In this document: positions 15,998 through 25,450 of the stretch, one piece after another
How positions within the stretch are numbered: position 1 is the stretch's first letter
Layout: the number at the start of each line of letters is the position of its first letter
Source of the DNA: Bacteroidota bacterium
Lineage (GTDB): Bacteria; Bacteroidota; Bacteroidia; Bacteroidales; F082
Assembly: GCA_018336075.1 (NCBI GenBank)
Contig: JAGXRB010000376.1
Span: 1-32,778 of the forward strand
DNA length: 32,778 bases
Direction of reading: 5' to 3'
The notes under the pieces: model-generated
What the model was told of the DNA's origin: nothing
The model's input: the letters and a program-made list of their open reading frames with translations, nothing else
The model's database searches: none
Position numbers and translations under genes: made by a program

Positions 15998-18900
15998 TCA
16001 GACAATTTCCACTTTACTCTTTCCATTCGATAGCTTGCTGACTTTAATCTGAACCGGAATCCTTTCGGTCATTTCCTGAACGTGTGAAATGACGCCAACC
16101 TTACGCCCTTGATTGTGAAGTCTTTCGAGTGCATCCATTGCAATATTTAAGGTAGTTGGATCTAAGGCTCCAAAACCTTCGTCAATAAACAAGGATTCCA
16201 CTTTCATGCGATCTGATGACAAGGAAGCCAGCCCAAGTGCCAGCGCAAGTGATACAAGAAAGGATTCGCCCCCTGAAAGCGAAAACACGGTTCTGATTTC
16301 GTCACCCATATCTTTATCAAGGACTACGAGCCCCAAAGTATGTGGAATGCGTTCAACTAAATACCTTCTAGTGAGCATATTAAGGTGAATATTTGCAAAA
16401 CTCAACAAAACGTCAAGCGTATATTCCTGTGCGATATGTCTGAATTTTTTACCATCTGAAGAACCTATAATTGTATTGAGTTTGCCCCAGTTCTCTGCAA
16501 TGAGTGTTTTCGCTTCAATTTCTTTGAGCAGAACGCCAATTCTGTTCTTGTTTTCACTGTCCTGTTTAACCCGAAAATCAATTTCATTCTTTCTTTTTAA
16601 AGTTTCGTCCCTGCTATCTTTTGAAAAAGCAAAAAGTACATTGACTTCATCTGTTGTTTTCTCTGAAATTCTGTTATCAATATGATTGGTAAGTTGTCGT
16701 TCTTTGTCAGTATACAGTGAGTGCGCATTTAATACTTTATTTTCCAGCACTTTGAGTGCATTACTTTCAGCTTCTCTCCAGGAAAAAGAATATGAAAACA
16801 GTGACAAAACCATGTCCTCATTCAGAGGAGAGATGTTTTTTTTGTTGTATTCCGTGAGCCATTCGTTAATGGAATTATTTTCCAGCACAATACTTTTCTC
16901 AAGTACAGCTAAGTCATTGATTAGTTGCAATTGTTGTGTTTCGGAGATTGTGATCGCTTTGGTGAGTTCTTCGAATTCACTGCTCCTTTTTGACTTTCTT
17001 TCTTCACTGAAAACAATGTCTTGCTTCATCCGGCTTTCAACAAGCTCAATATCTTCCCCATCGAAAATTGCGCGGCGTTTATCAGTTAATTCATTTGCTT
17101 CTTTTGAAAGTTCTGTAAGCTTTTCTTCCTTTTTGGAAACCTCAATCACAATGCTATCAACATGATTTTTAATATGTTCTATTTCAACACTTAAACTTTT
17201 ACTATAGTATTGACTTTCTTCAAGTTTTTTGATTTTTGTGTTCCATAAACGCGCAAATTCTGCCAATTGACTGACAAAAATAGTGTGATTTCGTCTCCAG
17301 TTTTCTGCCCAATCCGGATTCCGGAAATAGGCTGATAGAAAAGCTTCAGTTTCACTCAATTCAGCTTCTAAGTTCATAGACTGCTTATTGAGTCTATCGA
17401 ACTTTTCTGCACATGAAGTAAGTATCCTTTCAATGTCTTTCAAATTGTTTACAAGGCTATTGAGGGCTTTTTCAAGTTTTTCGAAACGTATTTTATTCTC
17501 ATCTAAACGCACTTTTATCGATTTGTAAAGATCGATTTCCTTTTGCAATTCCAGAAGTCTGTTTCCATAAGCATCAAGTTTCTGTTGAAGGTATAAAGCT
17601 TGATTTTCATATTCAACCGCTTCAATTTCAAGCTTATAAATGAATTCATCCCATTGTAACTTTAAGTCTTTCTGGATTTTGGATTTTACTTCATTCGCAG
17701 TATTTCCCTTTTCAATTGTACTTTGAAGCCTTTCGCATGCCTCTGTCAGGGCACTGTTTTCACGTAGCGATAATTCATAAACGTCTTCATTTCTTCTGTG
17801 TTCAGCTTCGAGCGCATGCAATAGTTTGTTCAACTTCGGATTTTGGTCTGCAAAAGGATGGTGTGTGCTACCACACACAGGACAAGCATCACCTTCAATG
17901 AGTTGTATGCGAAGCGCTTCAACATTTTCAGCCGTTTGAAGCCGCGCTATTTCCAGGGAACGGGCAGAAGCTTCTTTGATGATTTTTGAATCCGATACCT
18001 TTTTAATTGATTCAGTCAATTGCTGTATTTTCTGCGTCAATTCCAATTGATTTGATTGAAGAATACGTTGTAATTCAGCAAGTTCTATATCAGCATTTAA
18101 CAATAATTGCCAATGTGTAAGTGCATCCTTTGTTTGTACTGTTTTGGTGTCGATTAAAGCTTTTTCTGTCTCTAATGCATGAAAAGGTATTGATGCAAGT
18201 AATTCATTATCAGCATTTAATTCAGACTCAATTGATTGTAAATCTAAAGCTAAAATTAATTTTTGTCCCTCAAAATCTGTTTTGTTATTTATAGCAACAT
18301 TTTGATCCTTGGCATTTTGTTGCATTTCTTCTTGCATTTGGCTGAGGCCTTTAAGGGCTTTTTGACCATTTTCAAGCCTGGATTTAATGAGCTCGAAATT
18401 CTCTGCAACAGCTTGATTATTTTGATTGGCTTCCTTCCATTTAGTTAAAGCAGCTATTTCGTTGGAAAGTGTAAATAGTTCATTTTGTTTATTTTCCAGA
18501 TTTTGAATTTCTTTGTTCAGACTTGATTTTTGATCAACATACTCTTTTTGGGCATTGTTTACCTGCTTTGATTTTTCTACCAGAAGAGAGTCAAGTATTT
18601 TTGCATTTTCTAAAATTGGCTTTGATAATTCATATTCGTTTTTCTTCTCATTTAAACTTTTTTCTACTGCATTCAGATCTATTTTGAGCTTTTCTTTTGC
18701 TTGAAGTTGATTTTGGAATAGCTTTTTTAAGTTATTAAATTCCAGATGTTTATTACTATTTGACTCAACCGATTTTTTGCGTGCATCCACATGGGTTCGG
18801 AGCGCCTGAACTGTTTCAATCTGCTTTAGAATTTGTTTGCGTTCTTCAGCTTTTTGCTCTTCTTCCAAAGCTTTTTTCCAGGCTTCCTCAGAAATGGACT

Positions 18901-19726
18901 TTTCCGATTCCATTTTAGATAAGGTTGTATGCCAAATGATTTCTTTCTCCAATTCAATGATCTCACTTTCGAGCTTTGCCAGCTCAATATTCAACGCCTC
19001 TTTTTGCAGGTTAAGGTCTTCAATTTGCTCAGCTGAAAGTATTTCAACATTTTCTATATGCTTGTGAAGATCCCTGACAACTTGCTCAGCTTGTTTTGTG
19101 TTTTCAAAAACCCTTTTTGAAATTTCAGAAAATATAAAAGTGCCTGTAAGTTTCTCGAGAAGAGATGCTTTTTCGTCCTTTTCAGCTTTCAGAAAAGCTG
19201 TAAAATCGCCCTGAGCCAGTAAAACCGATCGTGTAAACTGTTCAAAATTTAGTCCGACCAAGCGCTCAATTTCTTTGAGCGTTTCTATCTTCCTGCCTGC
19301 ATAAATGACATTGGAATCAATATTCGTCAATTCCACTGTATCCGACTGCAGCGCACCCTCCGCTTTGTTTCGTGCGCGCCTCACACGCCAGGCAGCGCGG
19401 TGGTTCTGACCATCAACACTTACAAAATCAACCTCAGCAAATCCATCGGCTGTCCCATCCCTCAGAATTCCGCGAACATCACCCTGACTTATACTGCTTC
19501 CCTGAACATCTTTAATCTCAATTCCGCTTTCTTTTCCTTGCTGATAACGCGGTGTTCTTGCATAAAGTGCAAGACAAAGGGCGTCCAGAATTGTGGATTT
19601 TCCTGCACCAGTTGCTCCCGTAATCGCATAGATGCCAGCCGATTTCAATGGCTCCTGTGTGAAATTAATTTCTGTTTCACCTTCAAGCGACGCCAGATTC
19701 TTTATACGTATGGCTAAGATCTTCAT
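15998..19726 (-). CDS. sbcC: Exonuclease subunit SbcC
   Basis: The 1242-residue SMC/Rad50-like ATPase of the SbcCD nuclease, which processes DNA ends and hairpins, especially at palindromes. Walker A GATGAGKS spans residues 37-44 in the N-terminal lobe. Long charged coiled coils follow (about 170-600 and 640-1050), separated by the zinc hook C615-P-V-C618 that dimerises two molecules. The C-terminal lobe carries the ABC signature LSGGES followed by Walker B-type LFIDEGFGALD. The start ATG lies 3 nt downstream of the sbcD stop, so the two are one operon with sbcD first. The size is somewhat above the roughly 1050 residues of E. coli SbcC, the excess being coiled coil. Intact and confidently named. 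Confidence 0.95.
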   Translation of the reverse strand: MKILAIRIKNLASLEGETEINFTQEPLKSAGIYAITGATGAGKSTILDALCLALYARTPRYQQGKESGIEIKDVQGSSISQGDVRGILRDGTADGFAEVDFVSVDGQNHRAAWRVRRARNKAEGALQSDTVELTNIDSNVIYAGRKIETLKEIERLVGLNFEQFTRSVLLAQGDFTAFLKAEKDEKASLLEKLTGTFIFSEISKRVFENTKQAEQVVRDLHKHIENVEILSAEQIEDLNLQKEALNIELAKLESEIIELEKEIIWHTTLSKMESEKSISEEAWKKALEEEQKAEERKQILKQIETVQALRTHVDARKKSVESNSNKHLEFNNLKKLFQNQLQAKEKLKIDLNAVEKSLNEKKNEYELSKPILENAKILDSLLVEKSKQVNNAQKEYVDQKSSLNKEIQNLENKQNELFTLSNEIAALTKWKEANQNNQAVAENFELIKSRLENGQKALKGLSQMQEEMQQNAKDQNVAINNKTDFEGQKLILALDLQSIESELNADNELLASIPFHALETEKALIDTKTVQTKDALTHWQLLLNADIELAELQRILQSNQLELTQKIQQLTESIKKVSDSKIIKEASARSLEIARLQTAENVEALRIQLIEGDACPVCGSTHHPFADQNPKLNKLLHALEAEHRRNEDVYELSLRENSALTEACERLQSTIEKGNTANEVKSKIQKDLKLQWDEFIYKLEIEAVEYENQALYLQQKLDAYGNRLLELQKEIDLYKSIKVRLDENKIRFEKLEKALNSLVNNLKDIERILTSCAEKFDRLNKQSMNLEAELSETEAFLSAYFRNPDWAENWRRNHTIFVSQLAEFARLWNTKIKKLEESQYYSKSLSVEIEHIKNHVDSIVIEVSKKEEKLTELSKEANELTDKRRAIFDGEDIELVESRMKQDIVFSEERKSKRSSEFEELTKAITISETQQLQLINDLAVLEKSIVLENNSINEWLTEYNKKNISPLNEDMVLSLFSYSFSWREAESNALKVLENKVLNAHSLYTDKERQLTNHIDNRISEKTTDEVNVLFAFSKDSRDETLKRKNEIDFRVKQDSENKNRIGVLLKEIEAKTLIAENWGKLNTIIGSSDGKKFRHIAQEYTLDVLLSFANIHLNMLTRRYLVERIPHTLGLVVLDKDMGDEIRTVFSLSGGESFLVSLALALGLASLSSDRMKVESLFIDEGFGALDPTTLNIAMDALERLHNQGRKVGVISHVQEMTERIPVQIKVSKLSNGKSKVEIV

Positions 19727-19729
19727 TGG

Positions 19730-20974
19730 CTATTCTCCTGCATGTGTTACTTCATTTTCTACTTCATTGAAAAGCTTCAAAAGTTCATCCGGAATGGCGG
19801 CATTGTATTGTTTTTGATAAACTCTTGAAAAAACATCAATGGCTTTTAACTCATTGAGATGATCCGGTGCTACAAAATTTAATGCATGTTCATTGTCCTT
19901 GTTTTCGGGGTATCTCACATCGATTTTCGCCAGTCTTACTGCCTTTCCTTCAATGGCCTTCTCAACTTTATGCCGCAATGCCGGTTCAGGGCCATTCAGC
20001 AGCACCCTAACTTCCAAATAGGGAGCAATTTCGGTTTTTTCATTCATCTGCGGCAAAGAATCAAGTTCAAAGATCACATCCTTTAATGCCTGATGCTTTA
20101 ATGGAAGCCGGAGAAGCGGCACCGCAAGTGGAATCACAAGAGTTCTTAGATTGCTCATTTCACCGTTTTCAAGTTCGAAAACTACAACCTGATGTTGGTA
20201 ATTTTGCTCCGAAAATGACATGGGTAACGGACTACCGGAATATCTTATATGTTCTTTACCTCCAATTCGTTGCGCTTTGTGAATATGTCCAAGTGCCACA
20301 TATTTCAGATCGTCATGAAAGGCTGATGCCGGAATATATTCAACTCCTCCCATAATCAGTCTTTCCGTTTTGTCATGATCAGACAGAGTGGCGTCAAGTG
20401 CATGCAAGTGACCCATAGCTATCATCTTTTGGCCGGCATCCATCTTCTCTTTTGCATAGTGATACAGTGTTTCGTAAAGCAAAACAACTCCTTCAGCATA
20501 AGAGCCTCTGCTACCGTTGGTTATGGGATAATCGCCCATGCGCAAAAATGGTACAGCCAGACACCATATCTTTGTTGATCCGTTTGTATCTTTCAATGGA
20601 ATGATAAACTTCTCATAATCAATCTCTCCAGATTCATTTCGATCTAAAAGGCCAACGATATGAATATTTGAAGATTCCAGCAATGGCTTAGGTGATTCAA
20701 GGCGGGAAGCAGAATCGTGGTTTCCTGCAATGATAACAACCTGCAAATCCGGATTTACTTTTACTGCCTGATTCAGAAATGTATAGAACAACTTAATTGA
20801 AGCTGCAGCAGGATTTGACAGATCAAAAACATCACCACTGATAAGCAATACATCTGTCTTTTCATTTTTGATGGTTTTGACGAGCCAGCTTAAAAACTGC
20901 TGATGCTCATAAGTCCGGTCGTATTCGTAAAACAATTGTCCGATATGCCAGTCAGAAGTATGCAGAATTTTCAT
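19730..20974 (-). CDS. sbcD: Exonuclease subunit SbcD
   Basis: The 414-residue Mre11-like nuclease partner of SbcC, acting as a Mn-dependent double-strand exonuclease and hairpin endonuclease. The metallophosphoesterase motifs are all present: HTSDWHIGQ (D8, H10), SGDVFDLSNP (D48), AGNHDS (N85, H86), MGHLHA and LGHIHK. The C-terminal 130 residues form the capping/SbcC-binding part. It is the first gene of the sbcDC operon, reading from ATG 20974. The 332-nt gap upstream, shared with a divergent lipoprotein gene, should hold its promoter, though I could not identify an exact -7 box. Confidence 0.95.
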   Translation of the reverse strand: MKILHTSDWHIGQLFYEYDRTYEHQQFLSWLVKTIKNEKTDVLLISGDVFDLSNPAAASIKLFYTFLNQAVKVNPDLQVVIIAGNHDSASRLESPKPLLESSNIHIVGLLDRNESGEIDYEKFIIPLKDTNGSTKIWCLAVPFLRMGDYPITNGSRGSYAEGVVLLYETLYHYAKEKMDAGQKMIAMGHLHALDATLSDHDKTERLIMGGVEYIPASAFHDDLKYVALGHIHKAQRIGGKEHIRYSGSPLPMSFSEQNYQHQVVVFELENGEMSNLRTLVIPLAVPLLRLPLKHQALKDVIFELDSLPQMNEKTEIAPYLEVRVLLNGPEPALRHKVEKAIEGKAVRLAKIDVRYPENKDNEHALNFVAPDHLNELKAIDVFSRVYQKQYNAAIPDELLKLFNEVENEVTHAGE

Positions 20975-21306
20975 GAAAAAAGATATATGATTTATTTGAA
21001 AAATTGGATTTTTAGTTTCCCTGCATTGACATTCTTAGATTTTTTGTCTGTTTTTCAATCAGCTAAGCAAGTCAGAGAAGCTAAAAATTGAACAGGTGAA
21101 GGTAGAAATAAAAACTAAAATCGCGGATGAAAACATCGCAGTTTTTGTTGCCTTTCCATTGATATAACGCAATCTAATACCCTATCAAATTTCGAACTGT
21201 TTTTGCCTTACACAAAAGGATTTGCAGAAAAAAAATGTTATTGAAAAAAAGCTAACCGAAATTCTAACGAAAAACACTATCTTGCGCCAAACTAATACAA
21301 TAACAC
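20975..21306. other. Divergent promoter region, no clear elements
   Basis: 332 nt between sbcD and a divergent lipoprotein gene. A partial -7-like TATCTTGC lies at 21278-21285, 21 nt before the lipoprotein start, but without a -33 at the right distance. No gene or hairpin of note was found. Confidence 0.35.
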
Positions 21307-21900
21307 ATGAAGAAAAGAAACTTAGCTGTAATTTTAATGCTTACTCTAAGCAGTTTCATTATCTCCTGCGGAAGTCCAACTCCAAAAGCAACTGAAGAAG
21401 TTGCTGTTGAAGCTGAAAAATCGACACAGGATTTATTTTTTGAGCGATTCAAACAACTTGAAGGAAAGAAATTTCCCGGCAAAGAAGTGTACATTCAGGA
21501 AGGACGTGATAGTTGGTCACACCTTGAGCTTGAAATGTATGTCAGAGAATGGTCTGAAGACGTTGTTTATGTGCCTTTCCGCGTTGGCGACAACAACTCA
21601 AGGACATGGACTATTTTCCGTCAGGACGACAACAGACTTTGGTTGCGCCACGATCACAGACATGAGGATGGAACACCCGAAGATGTTACAATGTATGGCG
21701 GATTTACTGCTGATGGAAGTGATTCGTTTAAACAGATTTATCCGGCTGACGAATATACTTGTGAATTAATTAGTTATGCCTGCGACAACGAATGGACAAT
21801 GATGTTTGACGAAGAAATGACAACTTTCAGCTATATACTGGCCAAGTCCGGTGTGCTTGTTATAAGAGTTGACTTCGATCTGACAAGTCCTGTAGAATAG
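21307..21900 (+). CDS. Lipoprotein of unknown function
   Basis: A 197-residue predicted lipoprotein. The leader MKKRNLAVILMLTLSSF ends in a good lipobox IISC with Cys21, followed by a low-complexity T/E/A/K linker to about residue 40. The mature domain (about 42-195) is acidic and rich in aromatic residues, with EMYVREWSEDVVYVPFRVG and a histidine-rich segment LWLRHDHRHEDGTPEDVTMY that could bind metal. I do not recognise a named family. It is a single gene: sbcD is divergent upstream, and a strong bidirectional terminator separates it from the convergent gpx gene. Confidence 0.7.
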   Translation: MKKRNLAVILMLTLSSFIISCGSPTPKATEEVAVEAEKSTQDLFFERFKQLEGKKFPGKEVYIQEGRDSWSHLELEMYVREWSEDVVYVPFRVGDNNSRTWTIFRQDDNRLWLRHDHRHEDGTPEDVTMYGGFTADGSDSFKQIYPADEYTCELISYACDNEWTMMFDEEMTTFSYILAKSGVLVIRVDFDLTSPVE

Positions 21901-21910
21901 GGAGTAAATA

Positions 21911-21939
21911 AAAAAAACCGGTATAAAACCGGTTTTTTT
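21911..21939. terminator. Bidirectional intrinsic terminator
   Basis: Perfect 11-bp stem: A7-CCGG (21911-21921) and CCGG-T7 (21929-21939) with loop TATAAAA. The T7 and A7 runs give a U tract in both directions, ending the lipoprotein transcript on the plus strand and the gpx transcript on the minus strand. Confidence 0.9.
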
Positions 21940-21964
21940 ATCTGTTTTAGAATTAGAATCTAAT

Positions 21965-22504
21965 TTATTCAGATACAATCCAATCAATAATTTCTTTGTC
22001 GAGCGGGTCGGTACGCGGTTTTTTCATCGCTACGAAATCGCCGTTTTCATCAATCAGATATTTCTGAAAGTTCCAACTGACATCAGAATCTTCAATGCCA
22101 TTGTTCTTCTTTTCTGTAAGCCATTGATAAAGCGGATGCATATCATCTCCTTTTACAGAAATTTTTGACATCATCGGAAAAGTAACACCGTAATTTTCAG
22201 AGCAAAAAGCTTTGATATCGCTGTTGCTTCCGGGTTCCTGACTCATAAAGTTGTTGGCAGGGAAGCCAATGATCACAAAATCTTCACCTCCATATTGCTC
22301 ATAAAGTTGCTCAAGCTTAGCATATTGTGGTGTGAGACCGCATTTGGAAGCAGTATTGACAACCATCACTTTTTTGCCTTTCAAAGATGAAAGTGCAAAT
22401 TCGTTTCCATCAATATCCTCAACCACAAAGTCGTGAAACTTTTGCTGAGCACTGACAGTAGTGATTAACATCACCGAAAATAAGATAAAAAATAGATTTT
22501 TCAT
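21965..22504 (-). CDS. Exported 2-Cys glutathione peroxidase-type thiol peroxidase
   Basis: A 179-residue GPx-family peroxidase with a signal peptide (MKNLFFILFSVMLITTVSA). Peroxidatic C55 is in NTASKCGLT, replacing selenocysteine. Q89 (SQEPG) and W144-N145 (SWNFQKYL) complete the catalytic tetrad. C101 in FCSENYGVTFP lies 46 residues after C55, the spacing of the resolving cysteine in yeast Gpx3-type enzymes, so it should use thioredoxin-like reductants rather than glutathione. Export implies reduction of peroxides in the periplasm by an envelope thiol system not seen here. It is last in the minus-strand run, 108 nt after the serine hydrolase. A perfect 19-nt palindrome at 22527-22545, 22 nt before the start codon, suggests separate control. 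Confidence 0.9.
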   Translation of the reverse strand: MKNLFFILFSVMLITTVSAQQKFHDFVVEDIDGNEFALSSLKGKKVMVVNTASKCGLTPQYAKLEQLYEQYGGEDFVIIGFPANNFMSQEPGSNSDIKAFCSENYGVTFPMMSKISVKGDDMHPLYQWLTEKKNNGIEDSDVSWNFQKYLIDENGDFVAMKKPRTDPLDKEIIDWIVSE

Positions 22505-22526
22505 GGAATTAGTTTTTAATGATGTT

Positions 22527-22545
22527 TAAACAGCGGAACTGTTTA
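22527..22545. promoter_or_regulatory. Palindrome upstream of gpx, possible operator
   Basis: Arms TAAACAG (22527-22533) and CTGTTTA (22539-22545) are perfect inverted repeats around CGGAA, 22 nt before the gpx start. It has no T tract, so it is a better candidate for a regulator site than for a terminator of the upstream gene. Confidence 0.45.
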
Positions 22546-22612
22546 GTATGTTCATAAATTTGAAAAAAAATGATTTTGGCTTCTTCACTGAAAATTTAGT
22601 CTTTCTTGTTGG

Positions 22613-24154
22613 CTAAAGCTTTTTTAGGTCAAACTCTGTGAAGTCAAAATCAGGATTATCGAGAAAAATTTCCATCGATTCAACTTTTCCGTTGCGGTCG
22701 AGTCTGAAAGTTACAAAACCTTTTGGCAATGAAGGCAAGGGTTGAAATTCGATTTCAAATGTATCATGATGCCAGTGTACCATAGTTCCCAGAAAATCGG
22801 GACTGCGCATAAACTCCAGCATAAGTTTGCCATTCTCTTCACGCACCTGGATTGAATCGTACAACGGACAACCATAAAAACCAGTGTAATCATTCAGTTT
22901 AAGCGTATGTTTTGTGTTTTTAACCCTTTCAGCATTAAGGCGTTCATACTCTTTCTTCTGACTTTCCTCTCCGCTCTTGATGAGTGGAAGAATTTCGGCA
23001 CTCCAGTCTTTTTCAACAGGATTATCGAGCAATACATCCAATGTTTGATACATCAACGGATAGTATAGGCTCGACAAAGAATTTGTAAGTATAACAAAAC
23101 CAATGTTTTCCTCCGGAATGAACAATGTTTGAGAAATCATTCCATCATAACCACCATTGTGCGAAACGACTTTACGTCCCAGGTAATCCATCAGACTCCA
23201 ACCAAGACCATAAGATTTAAAGTGTGTGGATGGGAATCTTCTTAACGAAGCTTGTGTGACATTGTTGATGGTGTTCGGGCTTTGCATTTCAAACATACAC
23301 GCAGCTGAGATCATTGATTTGCCATTAAAACTGCCATTATTGAGGTTCATCTGAAGCCAGGAAGCCATTTCAGAGGCACTTGAAATCAACGAACCTGCCG
23401 GCCCCATATTGTCCCAATCCATCCATGGAATTGGTTTCAGCTTTCCATCAACATAAGTGTGTGGCTGTGCAACATTGTCTTTCATAGCAAGCTCACTTAC
23501 ATGTAAAGTTGACCTTTCCATGCCAAGTGGCTGCATAAAATTTTGTCGTATAAAATCATCCCAGCTCATGCCTGTTACAGCCGGAACTATTTCACCAGCA
23601 GTGATGTACATAAGGTTTGAATAACCAAACTGTTCTCTGAAGCCGTAAGTTGGTTTCAGATAACGTGCCTTTCTTATGATGTCTTCGCGGGTGTATGTGC
23701 TGCCATACCAGATCAAATCGCCTGCAAAAGTTTTCAATCCGCTGCGATGTGTTAGCAAGTCACGAATCGTCATGTTTTGAGTTACATAGGGATCATAAAG
23801 AGCAAAATAGGGGAGGTGCTTTACTACTTTGTCATTCCACGAAATCTTACCCTGATCAACCAACATAGCAAGGGCAGCAGCAGTGATTGCCTTGGTATTA
23901 CTGGCAACTGCAAACAAAGTATTTTCATCAACGGCTTGCTTTGTGTAAATATCAATGACACCAAAACCTTTCACAAAGAGTACAGAATCTTTGCTTACGA
24001 TGGCTATGGCCATTCCAGGAACATTCCAGTTTTCCATAGCTTTTTGATAATACAAGTCCAAAAACTCAAGCTTTGCCGGATGTACTTGCGCAGAAAGGGA
24101 TACGTTAAAGTGCAGTATAACTGCTAAAAAGAGTGGAAAAAGTAATTTTTTCAT
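22613..24154 (-). CDS. Class C beta-lactamase-fold serine hydrolase
   Basis: A 513-residue exported penicillin-binding/beta-lactamase-type hydrolase. The signal peptide (MKKLLFPLFLAVILHFNVSL) ends at SAQ. The active-site set is S85-N-T-K88 (SxxK), Y178-S-N180 (YxN) and H332-N-G334 (the KTG equivalent in this group). Residues about 400-510 form a separate C-terminal domain of the DUF3471 kind, with an IQVREENGKLMLEF lipocalin-like strand pattern. Proteins with this layout are mostly esterases or D-amino-acid peptidases; real beta-lactamase activity should not be assumed. Its ATG overlaps the sirtuin stop by 4 nt (ATGA), which implies translational coupling. Confidence 0.88.
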   Translation of the reverse strand: MKKLLFPLFLAVILHFNVSLSAQVHPAKLEFLDLYYQKAMENWNVPGMAIAIVSKDSVLFVKGFGVIDIYTKQAVDENTLFAVASNTKAITAAALAMLVDQGKISWNDKVVKHLPYFALYDPYVTQNMTIRDLLTHRSGLKTFAGDLIWYGSTYTREDIIRKARYLKPTYGFREQFGYSNLMYITAGEIVPAVTGMSWDDFIRQNFMQPLGMERSTLHVSELAMKDNVAQPHTYVDGKLKPIPWMDWDNMGPAGSLISSASEMASWLQMNLNNGSFNGKSMISAACMFEMQSPNTINNVTQASLRRFPSTHFKSYGLGWSLMDYLGRKVVSHNGGYDGMISQTLFIPEENIGFVILTNSLSSLYYPLMYQTLDVLLDNPVEKDWSAEILPLIKSGEESQKKEYERLNAERVKNTKHTLKLNDYTGFYGCPLYDSIQVREENGKLMLEFMRSPDFLGTMVHWHHDTFEIEFQPLPSLPKGFVTFRLDRNGKVESMEIFLDNPDFDFTEFDLKKL

Positions 24155-24918
24155 GGACGATTTACTTTATTTAATTGAATATAATGATCTATTAGAGGCA
24201 AAATTTCACCGGCACTTCCCTGAAGAAAATAGTCAGAAATTCTGTTGGTATAAAATGAGGTTTCTTTGTTGATTTCAATAATTACTGCACCTGATTCTTT
24301 TGCTAAAGCAGGAATTTGATTGGCAGGACTTACCTCGCCGGAAGTTCCGATAATGAAAAACACTTTGCATTTTCGTGCTGCATCAATAGATTGCTGGTAT
24401 GCTTTTAATGGAATTCCTTCACCAAAGAAAATGAAATCCGGTTTTAAAAGACCGTTGCAATCAGTGCATGTCGGAAGCATTTTTTCTGACAAAATACTTT
24501 CTGAAGAAAAAGTTTTATTACAATCAGTGCAAATAAGTCGGGATGTTGTACCATGAAATTCATATACCTCGCAGCTTCCTGCCATTTGATGCAGATTGTC
24601 AATGTTTTGCGTAATTATTGCATCTAGCATTCCTTCATTCTCCCATTTAGAAAGTATTTTATGTCCTGCATTGGGTTTCACATCAACGAAGAAATTGTAA
24701 AATATTTCTTTTATAACAGTCCAGGACTTCATAGGCTGTCTGAAAAAATAATCTATCTCAAGAACTTCGGGATTGTATCGACTCCAGATGCCACCTTCAC
24801 CAAGAAAAGGTGGAATACCGCTCTCAGCGGAAATACCTGCTCCGGTAAAAGCTATAGAATAACTGCTTTTTATGACTATTTCTGCAATTTCTTTTGCCTG
24901 CAAATGAATTGAAGTCAT
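24151..24918 (-). CDS. Sir2-family NAD-dependent protein deacylase
   Basis: A 255-residue sirtuin that removes acyl groups from lysine using NAD. The NAD loop GAGISAESGIPPF begins at residue 26, TQNIDNLH spans 103-110, and catalytic H122 is in EFHGT. The structural zinc is held by C130, C133, C151 and C154. IIGTSGEVSPANQIP is the second NAD-binding stretch; most relatives have a hydrophobic residue where this one has GlyGlu after GTS. It lies between the nucleoside deaminase (31-nt gap) and the serine hydrolase (4-nt overlap) in a tight operon. It is a cytoplasmic enzyme. CobB-like in role, but I hold back the symbol because the subclass is uncertain. Confidence 0.9.
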   Translation of the reverse strand: MTSIHLQAKEIAEIVIKSSYSIAFTGAGISAESGIPPFLGEGGIWSRYNPEVLEIDYFFRQPMKSWTVIKEIFYNFFVDVKPNAGHKILSKWENEGMLDAIITQNIDNLHQMAGSCEVYEFHGTTSRLICTDCNKTFSSESILSEKMLPTCTDCNGLLKPDFIFFGEGIPLKAYQQSIDAARKCKVFFIIGTSGEVSPANQIPALAKESGAVIIEINKETSFYTNRISDYFLQGSAGEILPLIDHYIQLNKVNRP

Positions 24919-24949
24919 TTATTTAAGATTGATTATCAATGAAATACTG

Positions 24950-25444
24950 TTAATATGGTATTTTTTGTTCAAGTTCAACCCAGGAATCAAATACACTTTT
25001 TGCCTCAGCAGTCATAAACTGACTTGTTGGCAGATCCCTTTGCTCAACACTTAAAGGAATTTGATTATAGATATAGGAGTCATCAAAACCAGCTTTTGCA
25101 GCATCTTCACGACCCGCAGCAAAAAACAATTTTGAAGGACGCGCCCAGTAAATGGCTCCCAGACACATCGGGCAAGGTTCACAGCTTGAGTAGATTTCAC
25201 AGCCATCCAACTGAAAAGTATTCAGGTTTTTGCATGCATCTCTGATTGCAACCACTTCTGCATGGGCAGTAGGGTCGTTGTTGCTGGTAACACAATTAGA
25301 GCCTTTTCCAACAATAACGCCGTCTTTCACAACCACGGCACCAAAAGGACCTCCGTTAAATGACTTCAGGTTTTTTCTGGCCAGTTCAATGGCTTCTGCC
25401 ATAAATGAATGCTGTTCAGGACTTAATTTCAAATCTTCTTTCAT
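24950..25444 (-). CDS. Nucleoside/nucleobase deaminase, guanine deaminase-like
   Basis: A 164-residue zinc-dependent cytidine-deaminase-fold enzyme. Zinc ligands H61 (HAE, with proton-shuttling E63), C91 and C94 (PCPMC) are intact. The C-terminal pattern AAGREDAAKAGFDDSYIYNQI matches Bacillus-type GuaD, which converts guanine to xanthine, better than the tRNA adenosine deaminase TadA, which has a shorter, more basic tail. The call is therefore purine salvage, with moderate certainty. It is 6 nt from aat upstream and 31 nt from the sirtuin downstream, all on the same strand. Confidence 0.8.
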   Translation of the reverse strand: MKEDLKLSPEQHSFMAEAIELARKNLKSFNGGPFGAVVVKDGVIVGKGSNCVTSNNDPTAHAEVVAIRDACKNLNTFQLDGCEIYSSCEPCPMCLGAIYWARPSKLFFAAGREDAAKAGFDDSYIYNQIPLSVEQRDLPTSQFMTAEAKSVFDSWVELEQKIPY

Positions 25445-25450
25445 CTGAAT

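Noticed and set aside
16686-17165. 159-residue plus-strand frame inside sbcC
   Set aside because: It is a serine/leucine-rich antisense shadow of the coiled-coil coding region.
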